A stretch of 36,765 nucleotides of DNA, taken from NCBI RefSeq assembly GCF_903946935.1, contig NZ_CAJAXH010000136.1, forward strand, positions 1 to 36,765. The letters run 5' to 3'. The DNA is from an uncultured Thiodictyon sp. GTDB lineage: Bacteria > Pseudomonadota > Gammaproteobacteria > Chromatiales > Chromatiaceae. Of this stretch, positions 8,780-18,573 are shown in pieces (within the stretch, counting starts at the first letter, position 1; the number at the start of each line of letters is the position of its first letter). The notes beneath the pieces were generated by a model. The model did no database searches. It was not told the DNA's origin and worked only from the letters and a program-made list of their open reading frames with translations. Position numbers and translations under genes: made by a program.

Positions 8780-9709
8780 CTAACCGTTCGCCCCGCGCTC
8801 CTCGTTCGACTGGCAGATGGCCTGGCGAAAGCGGTTGCAGCGATCGAGAAATTCTCGGGTGCTCTTGGGCATGGGGACCCGCGCGCGCACGATGTGGGTG
8901 ATCAGGTCGGCCCCCTCGCGCAGTAGCCGTGCCCCCTCCAGTATTTCACGGATGGCCGCCGCGTCCGGCACCGCCGGCACCTGGGGCTGGATGTTGCAGA
9001 GCTGTTCGCGCGCGACCACATAGTCCGACCAGACCTCGAAGATGCTCGGGTCGGTGCGCAGGATCTCGGACTTGCGCTTGGCGGCCCGCGTCAGGTGGTC
9101 GATGCGTGGGTCGATATCGGAGAACCGGGTGCTGGTGGAGAAGGCGTCCTTGAGGCCGGTGCCGAGCCGGTCGATGTCCCGCATGGCCATGGCCATCTTG
9201 ACATAGCGGCTTTCGTAAAAATCCTCGATGGAGATCGAGAACGCCTTGAAGGGCTCCCCCCAGAGTTCGTCGATACCCTCGTCGCCGCCGCGGTGCTTCA
9301 CCATCTTACCCAGATCCAGGGCCTCCATCAGGCATTGGCCGCACTCGCGCATCAGGGTGTTGTCGTGGGTGATTTCGACCCCCGCCGACTGTAAGTCCAC
9401 CAGCGAGGTGAAAATATCCGCGGCCCGGTTGAAGAGTGCGCCGGCCAGCATGGCGCCGTTGACCCGCTTGCGCTCGATGTCGGTCTCGGCCTGGTAGGCC
9501 GCGCGCGCTTCGCTCAAGCGGCTCCCGGGGATGTTGATGCCATGTTCCACATGGTTGAAAAGCCGCCGGGTCAGTGCCCGGATCAGGCGCTTGCGGATGT
9601 CCAGGCTGTTGGCTGGCGGCTCGTAGTGCTTGATCCAGTACCCGTCATAGTAGACGCGCAACTCGCCGTCGATCTCGCGGCGGGTGCCGTTTTCGGTAGA
9701 CTCGGACAT
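8780..9709 (-). CDS. Conserved-looking hypothetical protein, 309 aa
   Basis: A soluble, mostly helical protein that I do not recognise. It starts MSESTENGTRREIDGELRVY, then YYDGYWIKHYEPP, and continues with long amphipathic helices rich in Arg, Glu and Leu. There is no signal peptide, membrane span, P-loop or clear metal motif; three Cys (two in RECGQC) might be functional. Codon use is like its neighbours, which argues for a resident gene. It is followed on the same strand by nothing and preceded by a ChaA-like antiporter gene ending 55 bp upstream, so both could be one transcription unit. Ribosome site before the ATG is weak. Confidence 0.7.
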   Translation of the reverse strand: MSESTENGTRREIDGELRVYYDGYWIKHYEPPANSLDIRKRLIRALTRRLFNHVEHGINIPGSRLSEARAAYQAETDIERKRVNGAMLAGALFNRAADIFTSLVDLQSAGVEITHDNTLMRECGQCLMEALDLGKMVKHRGGDEGIDELWGEPFKAFSISIEDFYESRYVKMAMAMRDIDRLGTGLKDAFSTSTRFSDIDPRIDHLTRAAKRKSEILRTDPSIFEVWSDYVVAREQLCNIQPQVPAVPDAAAIREILEGARLLREGADLITHIVRARVPMPKSTREFLDRCNRFRQAICQSNEERGANG

Positions 9710-9764
9710 GGGTCTTGTCGTTCGCAGGGGTGGATAGGTTAAGTGTATCGGTGCCGGGCCCGGT

Positions 9765-10922
9765 CTAGGGCGCGACGATGAGCATGAGATAGGCGAGGAA
9801 CAGGATCAGGTGAACCGCGCCCTGGAGTACGTTGGTGCGGTTGCCGGAAAAGGTGAGGATAGCCACGGCCAGGGTCAGGCCCAGGAGCAGCGCGTCGGCG
9901 GCGCTCAAGCCCAGTTCGACCGGCTTGCCCGCGATCAGGCTGATGGCGAGCACGGCGGGGACCGTCAGGCCGATGGTGGCGAGCACCGAACCCATGGCGA
10001 TGTTGACCGCCCGTTGCAGCCGGTTCTTCAGCGCCGCGCGTACCGCGCTCATGGCCTCTGGGGTGAGCACCAGGGTGGCGACGATCAGCCCGCCCAAGGG
10101 GGCCGGCAGGTGTAAGACCTCAATGCCGACATCCAGCGGGATGGCCAGGGCCTCCGAGAGCACGATCGCCAGGGCCAGATAGGTCAGCAGCAGTGTACTG
10201 TGCCGGTAGGGCGAGTCCGGGACCGGGTGCCTGGTGTCCGCGCCCTCGTCCTCTTTGCTATCCCCGTCGTCGGTGAAATAACTACAGTGGCGCCTGGTCT
10301 GGATCATCAGAAAGGTGCCATAGAGGCCGAGCGAGATCAGGATCAGGAACACGGACTGGAATCCGTTCAGGGTCGGCTCGGGCGTGGAGATCGTGACCGT
10401 GGGCAGGACCAGGCTCAGGACTGCCAGCGGCACGATCACACTGAGATAGGCGCGGGCACCCTGCAGGTTGTAGGACTGCTCCCGGTAACGCAAGGCGCCG
10501 AGCATCAGGGCCAGCCCCACCAGCCCATTGAGCACGATCATCACCACCGCGAACATGGAATCCCGCGCCAAGGTCGGGTTGTTGCCGCCATGCAGCATCA
10601 GTGCGGCGATCATCAGCACCTCAATGGAGGTGACTGAGAGGGTCAGGATCAGGGTGCCGTAGGGTTCCCCGAAGCGGATCGCCAGACATTCCGCGTGGTG
10701 GACCACCCGGGTCGCCGCCAGCAGGATGGTGACAAACAGCCCGGTGAAGAGGAGACAGAGCCACAGCGGTTGGGTCGGGTCGTTGAGCCAGGCCTTGCCG
10801 AACGCCAGGAGCACCGCGACGGTGCCCAGGGCCAGCAGCAGCGGCCACTCCGGGCGCCACCGCCTCCAGGTAGCGGCGGGGTGCGCGGGTTGGGTATCCT
10901 GGGGCTTGAGGTCGCGATTCAT
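9765..10922 (-). CDS. chaA: ChaA-like Na+(Ca2+/K+)/H+ antiporter
   Basis: An inner-membrane cation/proton antiporter of the CaCA superfamily with two homologous halves. Hydrophobic segments cover most of the protein. The first alpha-repeat shows GEPYGTLILTLSVTSIEVLM and the second TPEAMSAVRAALKNRLQRAV followed by IAMGSVLATIGLTVP, both hallmark motifs with the acidic residues needed for cation binding. A short acidic cytosolic loop (FTDDGDSKEDEG) separates the halves. The length of about 385 residues is slightly above E. coli ChaA because of an N-terminal hydrophilic stretch. The ATG at 10922 is preferred over an upstream GTG at 10973, but neither has a clear ribosome site. Ion specificity cannot be read from sequence. 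Confidence 0.9.
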   Translation of the reverse strand: MNRDLKPQDTQPAHPAATWRRWRPEWPLLLALGTVAVLLAFGKAWLNDPTQPLWLCLLFTGLFVTILLAATRVVHHAECLAIRFGEPYGTLILTLSVTSIEVLMIAALMLHGGNNPTLARDSMFAVVMIVLNGLVGLALMLGALRYREQSYNLQGARAYLSVIVPLAVLSLVLPTVTISTPEPTLNGFQSVFLILISLGLYGTFLMIQTRRHCSYFTDDGDSKEDEGADTRHPVPDSPYRHSTLLLTYLALAIVLSEALAIPLDVGIEVLHLPAPLGGLIVATLVLTPEAMSAVRAALKNRLQRAVNIAMGSVLATIGLTVPAVLAISLIAGKPVELGLSAADALLLGLTLAVAILTFSGNRTNVLQGAVHLILFLAYLMLIVAP

Positions 10923-11236
10923 GCGGGCGTTAGGATGGTCCGGCGTTGATATTTCGATGACCCGGTAGACCACGGCCTCCCGCGGGGCGTCGCAGGTCGT
11001 GGCCGGTCAGACTGGCGATGTTGGCCTAACCGGCACGCAGCCCCAATGATAACCAAAGACGCGGGTAAGAAGCATACTGAGTGTCAGGTTCTCGGCGGTA
11101 TCCCGGGGGGCCCCGGCGCGGTAACATCCAACCGCGGACGGGGCGCACCTTGGGGGGCAGTCCCGGATCCGTCGGGGCCTGGGTTTGACCCCTTTTATTC
11201 CCAGGTTTCAAATCTCCACCCCACTGAGGATTCATC
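10923..11236. other. 314-bp gap without recognised gene
   Basis: Intergenic region between the divergent antiporter gene and the small membrane protein gene. It must hold promoters for both directions. I see a run of Gs and Cs around 11100-11165 but no clear hairpin terminator, repeat family or RNA gene. Confidence 0.5.
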
Positions 11237-11371
11237 ATGTTTGGTATGCTCTTGTTTATCGCCATCGGCATCGTCATCGGCTGGAACCTGCCGCAACCGC
11301 CGTGGGCCAAGGAGTGGCAGCAAAAGGCGATCGACTCCGTCCGCTCGATCACCGACAAGTCGAGCCGCTGA
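11237..11371 (+). CDS. 44-aa single-span membrane protein
   Basis: The reading frame encodes MFGMLLFIAIGIVIGWNLPQ followed by a cytosol-like amphipathic tail of 24 residues ending in DKSSR. Residues 3-15 form a hydrophobic, Gly-containing membrane segment, and a WNLPQPPW motif follows directly. GAGG sits eight bases before the ATG, a well-spaced ribosome site. The combination of a good start signal, a clean membrane helix and a designed-looking tail supports a real small gene. It precedes gltA by about 217 bp. Function unknown; small proteins of this kind often modulate membrane complexes. Confidence 0.65.
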   Translation: MFGMLLFIAIGIVIGWNLPQPPWAKEWQQKAIDSVRSITDKSSR

Positions 11372-11495
11372 GTCCGGCCAGTGTCCCCAGCGGGGCCGAG
11401 CTGACGCGTCAGTGCCCCAGCCATCCTGGCGCGATTTGTGCCTTGTTCAGCCTGTTGGCCCTGCCGTTTGCCGGTAAGTGGGGGCCAGGTGTTGA

Positions 11496-11523
11496 CCTTG
11501 AACCTTGAATCTTGCACCTTGAG
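11496..11523 (+). repeat. Short heptamer tandem repeat
   Basis: Four imperfect copies of a 7-mer: CCTTGAA, CCTTGAA, TCTTGCA, CCTTGAG, between the 44-aa gene and gltA. It could vary in copy number by slippage. No function is evident. Confidence 0.6.
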
Positions 11524-11588
11524 TGTTCTCCTCCGCCGTCCGTCGACGGCCGGGGCGATCCTTTGACGTAAATCCGGAGACCCCGCCA

Positions 11589-13849
<2,261 letters not shown>

Positions 13850-13877
13850 GCGGATAGGAACCACCGTCGCAGCCGAC

Positions 13878-13903
13878 GTCGGTGCGACTTAAGTCGCACC
13901 GAC
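13878..13903. terminator. Perfect 26-bp palindrome between convergent genes
   Basis: GTCGGTGCGACTT is followed directly by its exact reverse complement AAGTCGCACCGAC. It lies between the ends of hemF and the convergent radical SAM gene and overlaps the last codons and stop of the latter. There is no T run on either side, so it would be a bidirectional stem without the usual U tract, or simply a REP-type repeat. Confidence 0.45.
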
Positions 13904-15466
13904 ACTTGGCGGTATGCTTGCTTCTGCTTTCAAGCACGCGGCGACTTGCGCCTCGATCTGGTCACGGACAAGCTGGCGATACTCCAGGAAATGCTCGATC
14001 TGGGCACAAACGGACAAATAACTACTGATGCCACCGGGATTATGCCGAACCATCTTCCATAGGTAGTGCCAGAATTGCCACCGCGTTTTACGTACCACGC
14101 CTTGGCGCCAGCAGATGGTGAACAATGCGCGCAACACCTTCCATTGCACTTGCTTCTTTCGGCCTTTGCCCTTTTTCGGGTAAGTGGCCTCACCCAAGAG
14201 ACGGAAGTGACGGTAAGTGCGGTCCAGGAAGCGTGATGGATCATACAAGTCCCAGAAGGCCTGCACATATTCCTGCGCGATCGTTTCTATTGGTCGCGTG
14301 GGTACAAAATTTATCAGCGTGGTCTGGTTGATGTTGCCCGACGTGCCGCTGAGTCGCCCTTCCTTTTCCAGGCGATGCCAGAGTGCGGTATCCGGCAGCG
14401 CCTGCAACATACTAAATGAGGCGGTAGGAATCGCCGTTTGTTCGGTAAACTGAACAACCCGCGCGCCGGCGCCTGGTTTTTCGCCATCGAAACCAATAAT
14501 AAAACCGGCCATTACGCGCAGCCCTGAGCGGGTGATTTTCAACACGGCCTCACTCAGGGGGTTTTTAGTGTTTTGGTGCTTCTTAGTCAAGGCGAGACTT
14601 TCCTCATCGGGTGTTTCAATGCCCAAGAAGACCGCCCCAAAATTACACATGACCATCATATCCATGAGCTCTTGATCTTGAGCTAAATCAACAGAGGCTT
14701 CCGTGGCAAAAGAAAAGGGATACTGATGTGCAATCATCCAAGGCAGCAGTTCCTTTAAGAATAATTTGACCTTACCCTTGTTGCCAATGAAGTTGTCATC
14801 CACCATAAATATGCTGCGCCGCCAGCCTAATTGGTAGAGATAATCGAGCTCGGCTAACAGTTGCTGTGGTTCCTTGGTACGAGGCTTGCGCCCGTAGAGA
14901 ACAATGATGTCGCAAAACTCGCACTGGAAGGGGCAGCCACGGGAAAATTGCACCGACATTTCCGAATAGGCGTCGAACTCCAGTAAGTCGAAACGAGGAA
15001 TGGGGGTGGTGCAGACATCGGGTTTTTCACCCCCGGAGCGAAAGACGCCGGCGGTTTCACCACGCCGTAGCGCATCGAGAAACAGGGGTATGGTGATTTC
15101 GCCTTCATCCAAGACCAAGTAATCGGCCCCCACATCGGTGACTTCGCCGGGCAGGGCCGTCGGATAAGGGCCGCCCACGGCCACCCGCTTACCATGCCGC
15201 TTCGCTTCCTGAATCTGGTCTAAGAAATCCTCCTTTTGCACAATCATCGCGGACAACATCACCAAGTCCGCCCAGGCCCATTGCGCCTGCGTCACCTGGC
15301 GAATATTGCGATCGACGAGTTGATAGTGCCATTCCTGCGGCAAGATCGCGGCGACTGTCACCAGGCCCAGCGGTGGTAACATGGCCTTGCGATCCAACAT
15401 CGCCAGGGTCTTTTCAAAGGACCAAAAGCTCTTGGGGAAGAGTGGATAGATCAGTAAGACATTCAT
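13889..15466 (-). CDS. B12-binding radical SAM protein (DUF4070-type)
   Basis: A 525-residue cobalamin-dependent radical SAM enzyme. Residues about 1-140 form a B12-binding Rossmann domain (MNVLLIYPLFPKSFWS, VDRNIRQ, GGPYPTALP), then the radical SAM core with the cluster motif CPFQCEFCD (CxxxCxxC) after SVQFSRG, and a C-terminal domain of the DUF4070 kind (QALPDTALWHRLEKEGRL). Relatives include methylases such as hopanoid C-2 methylase HpnP; the start and PPLGLVTVAAILPQEW segment resemble that group, but I cannot assign the substrate. No ribosome site is seen before the ATG. The DNA is less GC-rich than its neighbours and it borders a large repeat-rich gap, so acquisition by transfer is possible. 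Not obviously linked to hemF. Confidence 0.87.
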   Translation of the reverse strand: MNVLLIYPLFPKSFWSFEKTLAMLDRKAMLPPLGLVTVAAILPQEWHYQLVDRNIRQVTQAQWAWADLVMLSAMIVQKEDFLDQIQEAKRHGKRVAVGGPYPTALPGEVTDVGADYLVLDEGEITIPLFLDALRRGETAGVFRSGGEKPDVCTTPIPRFDLLEFDAYSEMSVQFSRGCPFQCEFCDIIVLYGRKPRTKEPQQLLAELDYLYQLGWRRSIFMVDDNFIGNKGKVKLFLKELLPWMIAHQYPFSFATEASVDLAQDQELMDMMVMCNFGAVFLGIETPDEESLALTKKHQNTKNPLSEAVLKITRSGLRVMAGFIIGFDGEKPGAGARVVQFTEQTAIPTASFSMLQALPDTALWHRLEKEGRLSGTSGNINQTTLINFVPTRPIETIAQEYVQAFWDLYDPSRFLDRTYRHFRLLGEATYPKKGKGRKKQVQWKVLRALFTICWRQGVVRKTRWQFWHYLWKMVRHNPGGISSYLSVCAQIEHFLEYRQLVRDQIEAQVAACLKAEASIPPSVGAT

Positions 15467-15615
15467 GATTAAATAGTGAGATTACGCAGATAGCATGTTA
15501 AACGGGCCAAGGCCTTAGCGGCCCCGATGGTCGTCGCACCAAGGGTGCCGGCGCAACGGCTTCTGGCTAACGGTCATGGAAGCAAGGCCAGCGACCCCTG
15601 AAAATATCAGTTCCC

Positions 15616-15686
15616 GTGGGAGCGGCTTCAGTCGCGACGAGGCCAGGCAGCTTGCGAGGGCGCGTCGCGGCTGAAGCCGCTCCCAC
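15616..15686. repeat. REP-like inverted repeat
   Basis: Left arm GTGGGAGCGGCTTCAG then TCGCGACG; right arm CGTCGCGGCTGAAGCCGCTC then CCAC. The arms are near-perfect reverse complements around a ~25-bp interior. This motif type is common as a dispersed REP in gammaproteobacteria; a fragment related to it may be seen near 30490. Confidence 0.75.
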
Positions 15687-16186
15687 CGGGGCCTGGCGCG
15701 ATTTTCAGGGTGCTCTGTGGTCGGTATGTGGCCAGAGGGGAGGGCGGTCCATACGAAGGCCCGCGGTGCGCACCGGCCTGCATTCCCAGATGCACGGGGT
15801 TCGGCGCGACGGCTCCGGGGCCGTCGCAGTGGGCGGTGAGATTTGGGGATGTCCATGTAGGAAGGATTATCCCGCAAAACGTCGTCCGTGACCTCTACTT
15901 CGGCACATTTTAGACGCTGGATCTAGGGTGGCTCGTGTTCGTCGGGCTCTGCAAGCGGTTGGAATGCATCCTGGGAACAGGCGGTAAATCCGGCCAGCCA
16001 GGCGTTTACCCCCCGCCTGAAGGCGTCGTCGGCCTGGATGGTCACAAGGCGCCGTCCGGCGCAGGGAGGAGCGGCAGCCGCGACTGGGTGATGTCTGGCC
16101 CCGCGCTAACCCACTGATACCCGGGATGGATCTATCCAGTGGGGCCATTGATCGATGGTGTTGTGAGCTGGACCGATGATGCCAAA
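15687..16186. other. Gap with no recognised gene
   Basis: About 500 bp between a REP-like repeat and the tandem array. Frames open here have no family-like sequence, no ribosome sites and biased Arg/Pro/Ser content. A short GC-rich palindromic stretch lies near 16010-16060. I see no RNA gene. Confidence 0.5.
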
Positions 16187-16850
16187 ACATACAACGGCGG
16201 CTATCGGAGATAGGGCCACCCATGATTGGGCATAAGCGCAGAGCTCCAGAGATAGGGCGGTCCATGCCTGGACATAAGCGCAGAGCTTCAGCGACTGGAA
16301 GATACATGGCCGGAGACGCAACGGAGGGCTCCAGAGATAGGACGTATATGGCCGGAGACACAACGGAGAGCTTCAGAGATAGGACGATACATGGCGGGAG
16401 ATACAACGGAGCGCCTTACGGAGACACAACGGAGAGCTTCAGGGATAGGACGATATATGACCGGACAGACGCGGGAGATCTTCAGAGATAGGAAGATGCA
16501 TGGCCAGACATACAACGGAGATTTCCAGAGATAGGGCGATTCATCTCTCATCTTACATCGGAGACTTCCGCAAACAGGACGATCTATGTTGAGAGATACA
16601 ATGGCGGATGCCGGACGCTCAATGCCGGGTCGCTGAAAGTCATCGGTCTATGCAGAAAGATACAACGCCGGGTGCTGCAAAGTCATCTGGCTATGCAGGA
16701 CGATGCAGCGTCGGGTGCCGGACATAGGCACCCATATCGGGACATGCGACGACGGGTGCCACAGATAGGCGAGCCATACCGGAACATGCAACGAAGGGTG
16801 TCCGACATCGATCAATCAGTGATGGGCATGGACGATCGGATCCCGCAAGC
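16187..16850. repeat. Degenerate ~42-nt tandem repeat array
   Basis: About fifteen imperfect units, each 42-43 nt. Reading plus strand, a unit runs roughly GAYACAACGGAGAGCTTCAG then AGATAGGACGATACATGGCC then GGA. Clear units begin at 16231, 16273, 16315 and 16357. A partial unit (about 16400-16420) and a longer one near 16600 break the rhythm, and units toward 16850 are the most diverged (GCCGGGTGCTGCAAAGTCAT type). The whole unit repeats, with no unique spacers, so it is not a CRISPR array. Frames through it give low-complexity peptides without start signals. Function unknown. Confidence 0.85.
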
Positions 16851-17045
16851 ACTGCGTTGATGTGGGTACATCCCCGGGAGGCCGCGGCTCTGTCGCGTTC
16901 CTACTTTCGGGCCGGCGTTACACCTGCCGCGACGGGTTGCTGCAAGGATTAGTGGTCCACGTGATCTTCAAGATCCATCCCTCAGGTCCCCTCAGCGTAG
17001 ATCGGCGCTAGTGCCCGCGTGGCAGCTAGATCCAAAGGGGAATTA

Positions 17046-17400
17046 TCTCACGCAGAGACGCGGAGACGCAGAGGAAGAAGAGCAGAGTTAAGGTGGCATC
17101 GTTCCCCCTTGCCAGTGCTGGTGTTCAAGGTGTTGCGTGAACCTAAATCCGGCAGTTGCTCACGCCAAGGCGCCAAGACGCCAAGAAGAAACAAAAAGAT
17201 GTGCGCAGCATCGGCATCACCCTCCGGGCGACTGCCGCAACGCTGATAACGCAGTGAAAAGCCTTGGCGAGCTTGGCGCCTTGGCGTGACAACTGCTCTT
17301 TTTAGGGTGAATCATTCGCCTTTTCATTCTTCTCTGCGTCTCTGCGCCTCTGCGTGACTATTCTTGATTTATCTCACGCGGAGACGCAGAGGCGCAGAGT
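17046..17400. repeat. CACGCAGAGACGC inverted-repeat element, interrupted
   Basis: TCTCACGCAGAGACGCGGAG begins the left arm at 17046 and TCTCTGCGTCTCTGCGCCTC begins the inverted arm at 17331, ending with TGCGTGA at 17358. A third arm in the left orientation follows at 17371-17400. The interior contains a whole copy of the CCAAGGCGCC element (17160-17289), so one repeat appears to have inserted into another. Confidence 0.8.
17160..17289. repeat. Dispersed inverted-repeat element, copy R4 (nested)
   Basis: Left arm TCACGCCAAGGCGCCAAGAC, right arm ending CTTGGCGCCTTGGCGTGA. Its interior contains AGATGTGCGCAGCATCGGCA, the reverse complement of the interior of R2, so R4 is in opposite orientation to R2. 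It lies inside another inverted repeat. Confidence 0.9.
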
Positions 17401-17421
17401 GGGAATGAATGGCGGGGTAGT

Positions 17422-18573
17422 TCACAGCTCGCCCTTGAATGCCTTGTCGAGGACGGCGGGGAGCAGGGCGTCCAGTTCGGATTGGTTGGCGGCTTGGGCT
17501 TGATGAATCGCGGCGATCTGCTGTTGCAGTGCTGCAAAGCGCTGCTGCTTCTCGAACGAAGGTACTGGAACCTCGATTGCCTCCAGCTTTTTGACGCTCA
17601 GTGTGCGGTTGCGAGCGATGGTGGCTGGAGAGGCTGAAACGATTTGTTCAAAGCCTTTCCCTGTTTGAAAATAGAACCAAAGAAAGTTCGTATCGGCAAT
17701 GTCTGGATGGGGTACGCAGGTGATAAAGCGATGGACGCCGATGCGTCCTTGATCTTCAGGGCGAACAACCGCGATGGCACCCTCCCACGCCATGATGTTA
17801 CTGAATACGAGGTCGCCGGGAACCATCTGAAACATGCTCTTGTGACTGATGTCCGCTCCGAGCGAGTTGCACTTGAAAAACGTTCCTTTGTGAAAGGAGC
17901 GTATCCCAATCTCCTCGTAGGTTGCCTCCAGTTCGATCTCAATCGGGCGGCGGACAATGGGGGCAACCTCTGCGAGTGGACGATAGGTAGCGCCTTTGAT
18001 CAGGCGGTGGAAGACGCTATGCAGCAGGGCCTTGCCGTCGTCTTGAATTCCCTGGCGCAGTTGGCGGGCCGCTTCGAGTCGGGCGGCGATGGATTTGATC
18101 GTCCTAACGATCCGATCCTGGTCAGCAATTGGCGGAATCTCGATCTGAATATTGGCGAAAAGGTCTTCTTTCAATCGAACGCGGTTTGTTGAACCTTCGC
18201 TCGTGGCACGGCAGGCATCGACGAAGCCAGCCGTCTTGCTCAACCAGTGAAGAAAGCCAACCTTGATTCGTGTCTCGTCGCAGTCGAAGACGGGGAAGTC
18301 ATTCGTGACCAACGCGCCGTTCAGGTCCTCGGGAACGATCCCAGATGCGCCGTTACGCGCGTCGATTCGCGAGATAATGAATTGGCCTGTGCGGACTTCC
18401 AGCCTTCGGTCCCCCGCCATCTCACTTCCCATCCGATAGCCCCGGGCGATTACGCCTTTCCCGTTCATTCGGACGGTCACTTCCTGATAGTTTCTCTCGG
18501 GATCGATCATCACCCAACGGTCAGATTTGCGAAGGACGTTACCGAGCTGGACCGATTGCCAACCTCGCATCAT
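17422..18573 (-). CDS. hsdS: Type I restriction enzyme specificity subunit HsdS
   Basis: The 383-residue subunit sets the DNA sequence recognised by the HsdR2M2S complex. It has two target-recognition domains, the first from WQSVQLGNVLRKSD to about residue 150 and the second from YRPLAEVAPIVRRP to about 340, each followed by a helical spacer (IVRTIKSIAARLEAARQLRQ and QQRFAALQQQIAAIHQAQAA). It ends in the usual ALLPAVLDKAFKGEL. Its ATG overlaps the hsdM stop by 4 bp (ATGA), so translation is probably coupled. The recognition sequence cannot be predicted by eye. DNA is less GC-rich than the core genes, as is typical of HsdS. Confidence 0.93.
   Translation of the reverse strand: MMRGWQSVQLGNVLRKSDRWVMIDPERNYQEVTVRMNGKGVIARGYRMGSEMAGDRRLEVRTGQFIISRIDARNGASGIVPEDLNGALVTNDFPVFDCDETRIKVGFLHWLSKTAGFVDACRATSEGSTNRVRLKEDLFANIQIEIPPIADQDRIVRTIKSIAARLEAARQLRQGIQDDGKALLHSVFHRLIKGATYRPLAEVAPIVRRPIEIELEATYEEIGIRSFHKGTFFKCNSLGADISHKSMFQMVPGDLVFSNIMAWEGAIAVVRPEDQGRIGVHRFITCVPHPDIADTNFLWFYFQTGKGFEQIVSASPATIARNRTLSVKKLEAIEVPVPSFEKQQRFAALQQQIAAIHQAQAANQSELDALLPAVLDKAFKGEL

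Noticed and set aside
7559-8926. Long plus-strand frame overlapping mltB
   Set aside because: Arg/Ala/Gly-rich shadow frame of mltB with no recognisable domain.
15867-16406. Minus-strand protein of 179 aa
   Set aside because: Half of it lies in the tandem array and the rest is Arg/Ser-rich without motifs; no start signal.
16222-16491. Repeat-protein coding frame within the tandem array (either strand)
   Set aside because: Unit lengths switch between 42 and 43 nt and a partial unit intervenes, so no frame holds across the array; no ribosome site.
16187-16850. CRISPR array
   Set aside because: The entire 42-nt unit repeats and drifts; there are no unique spacers of constant length and no cas genes in the window.
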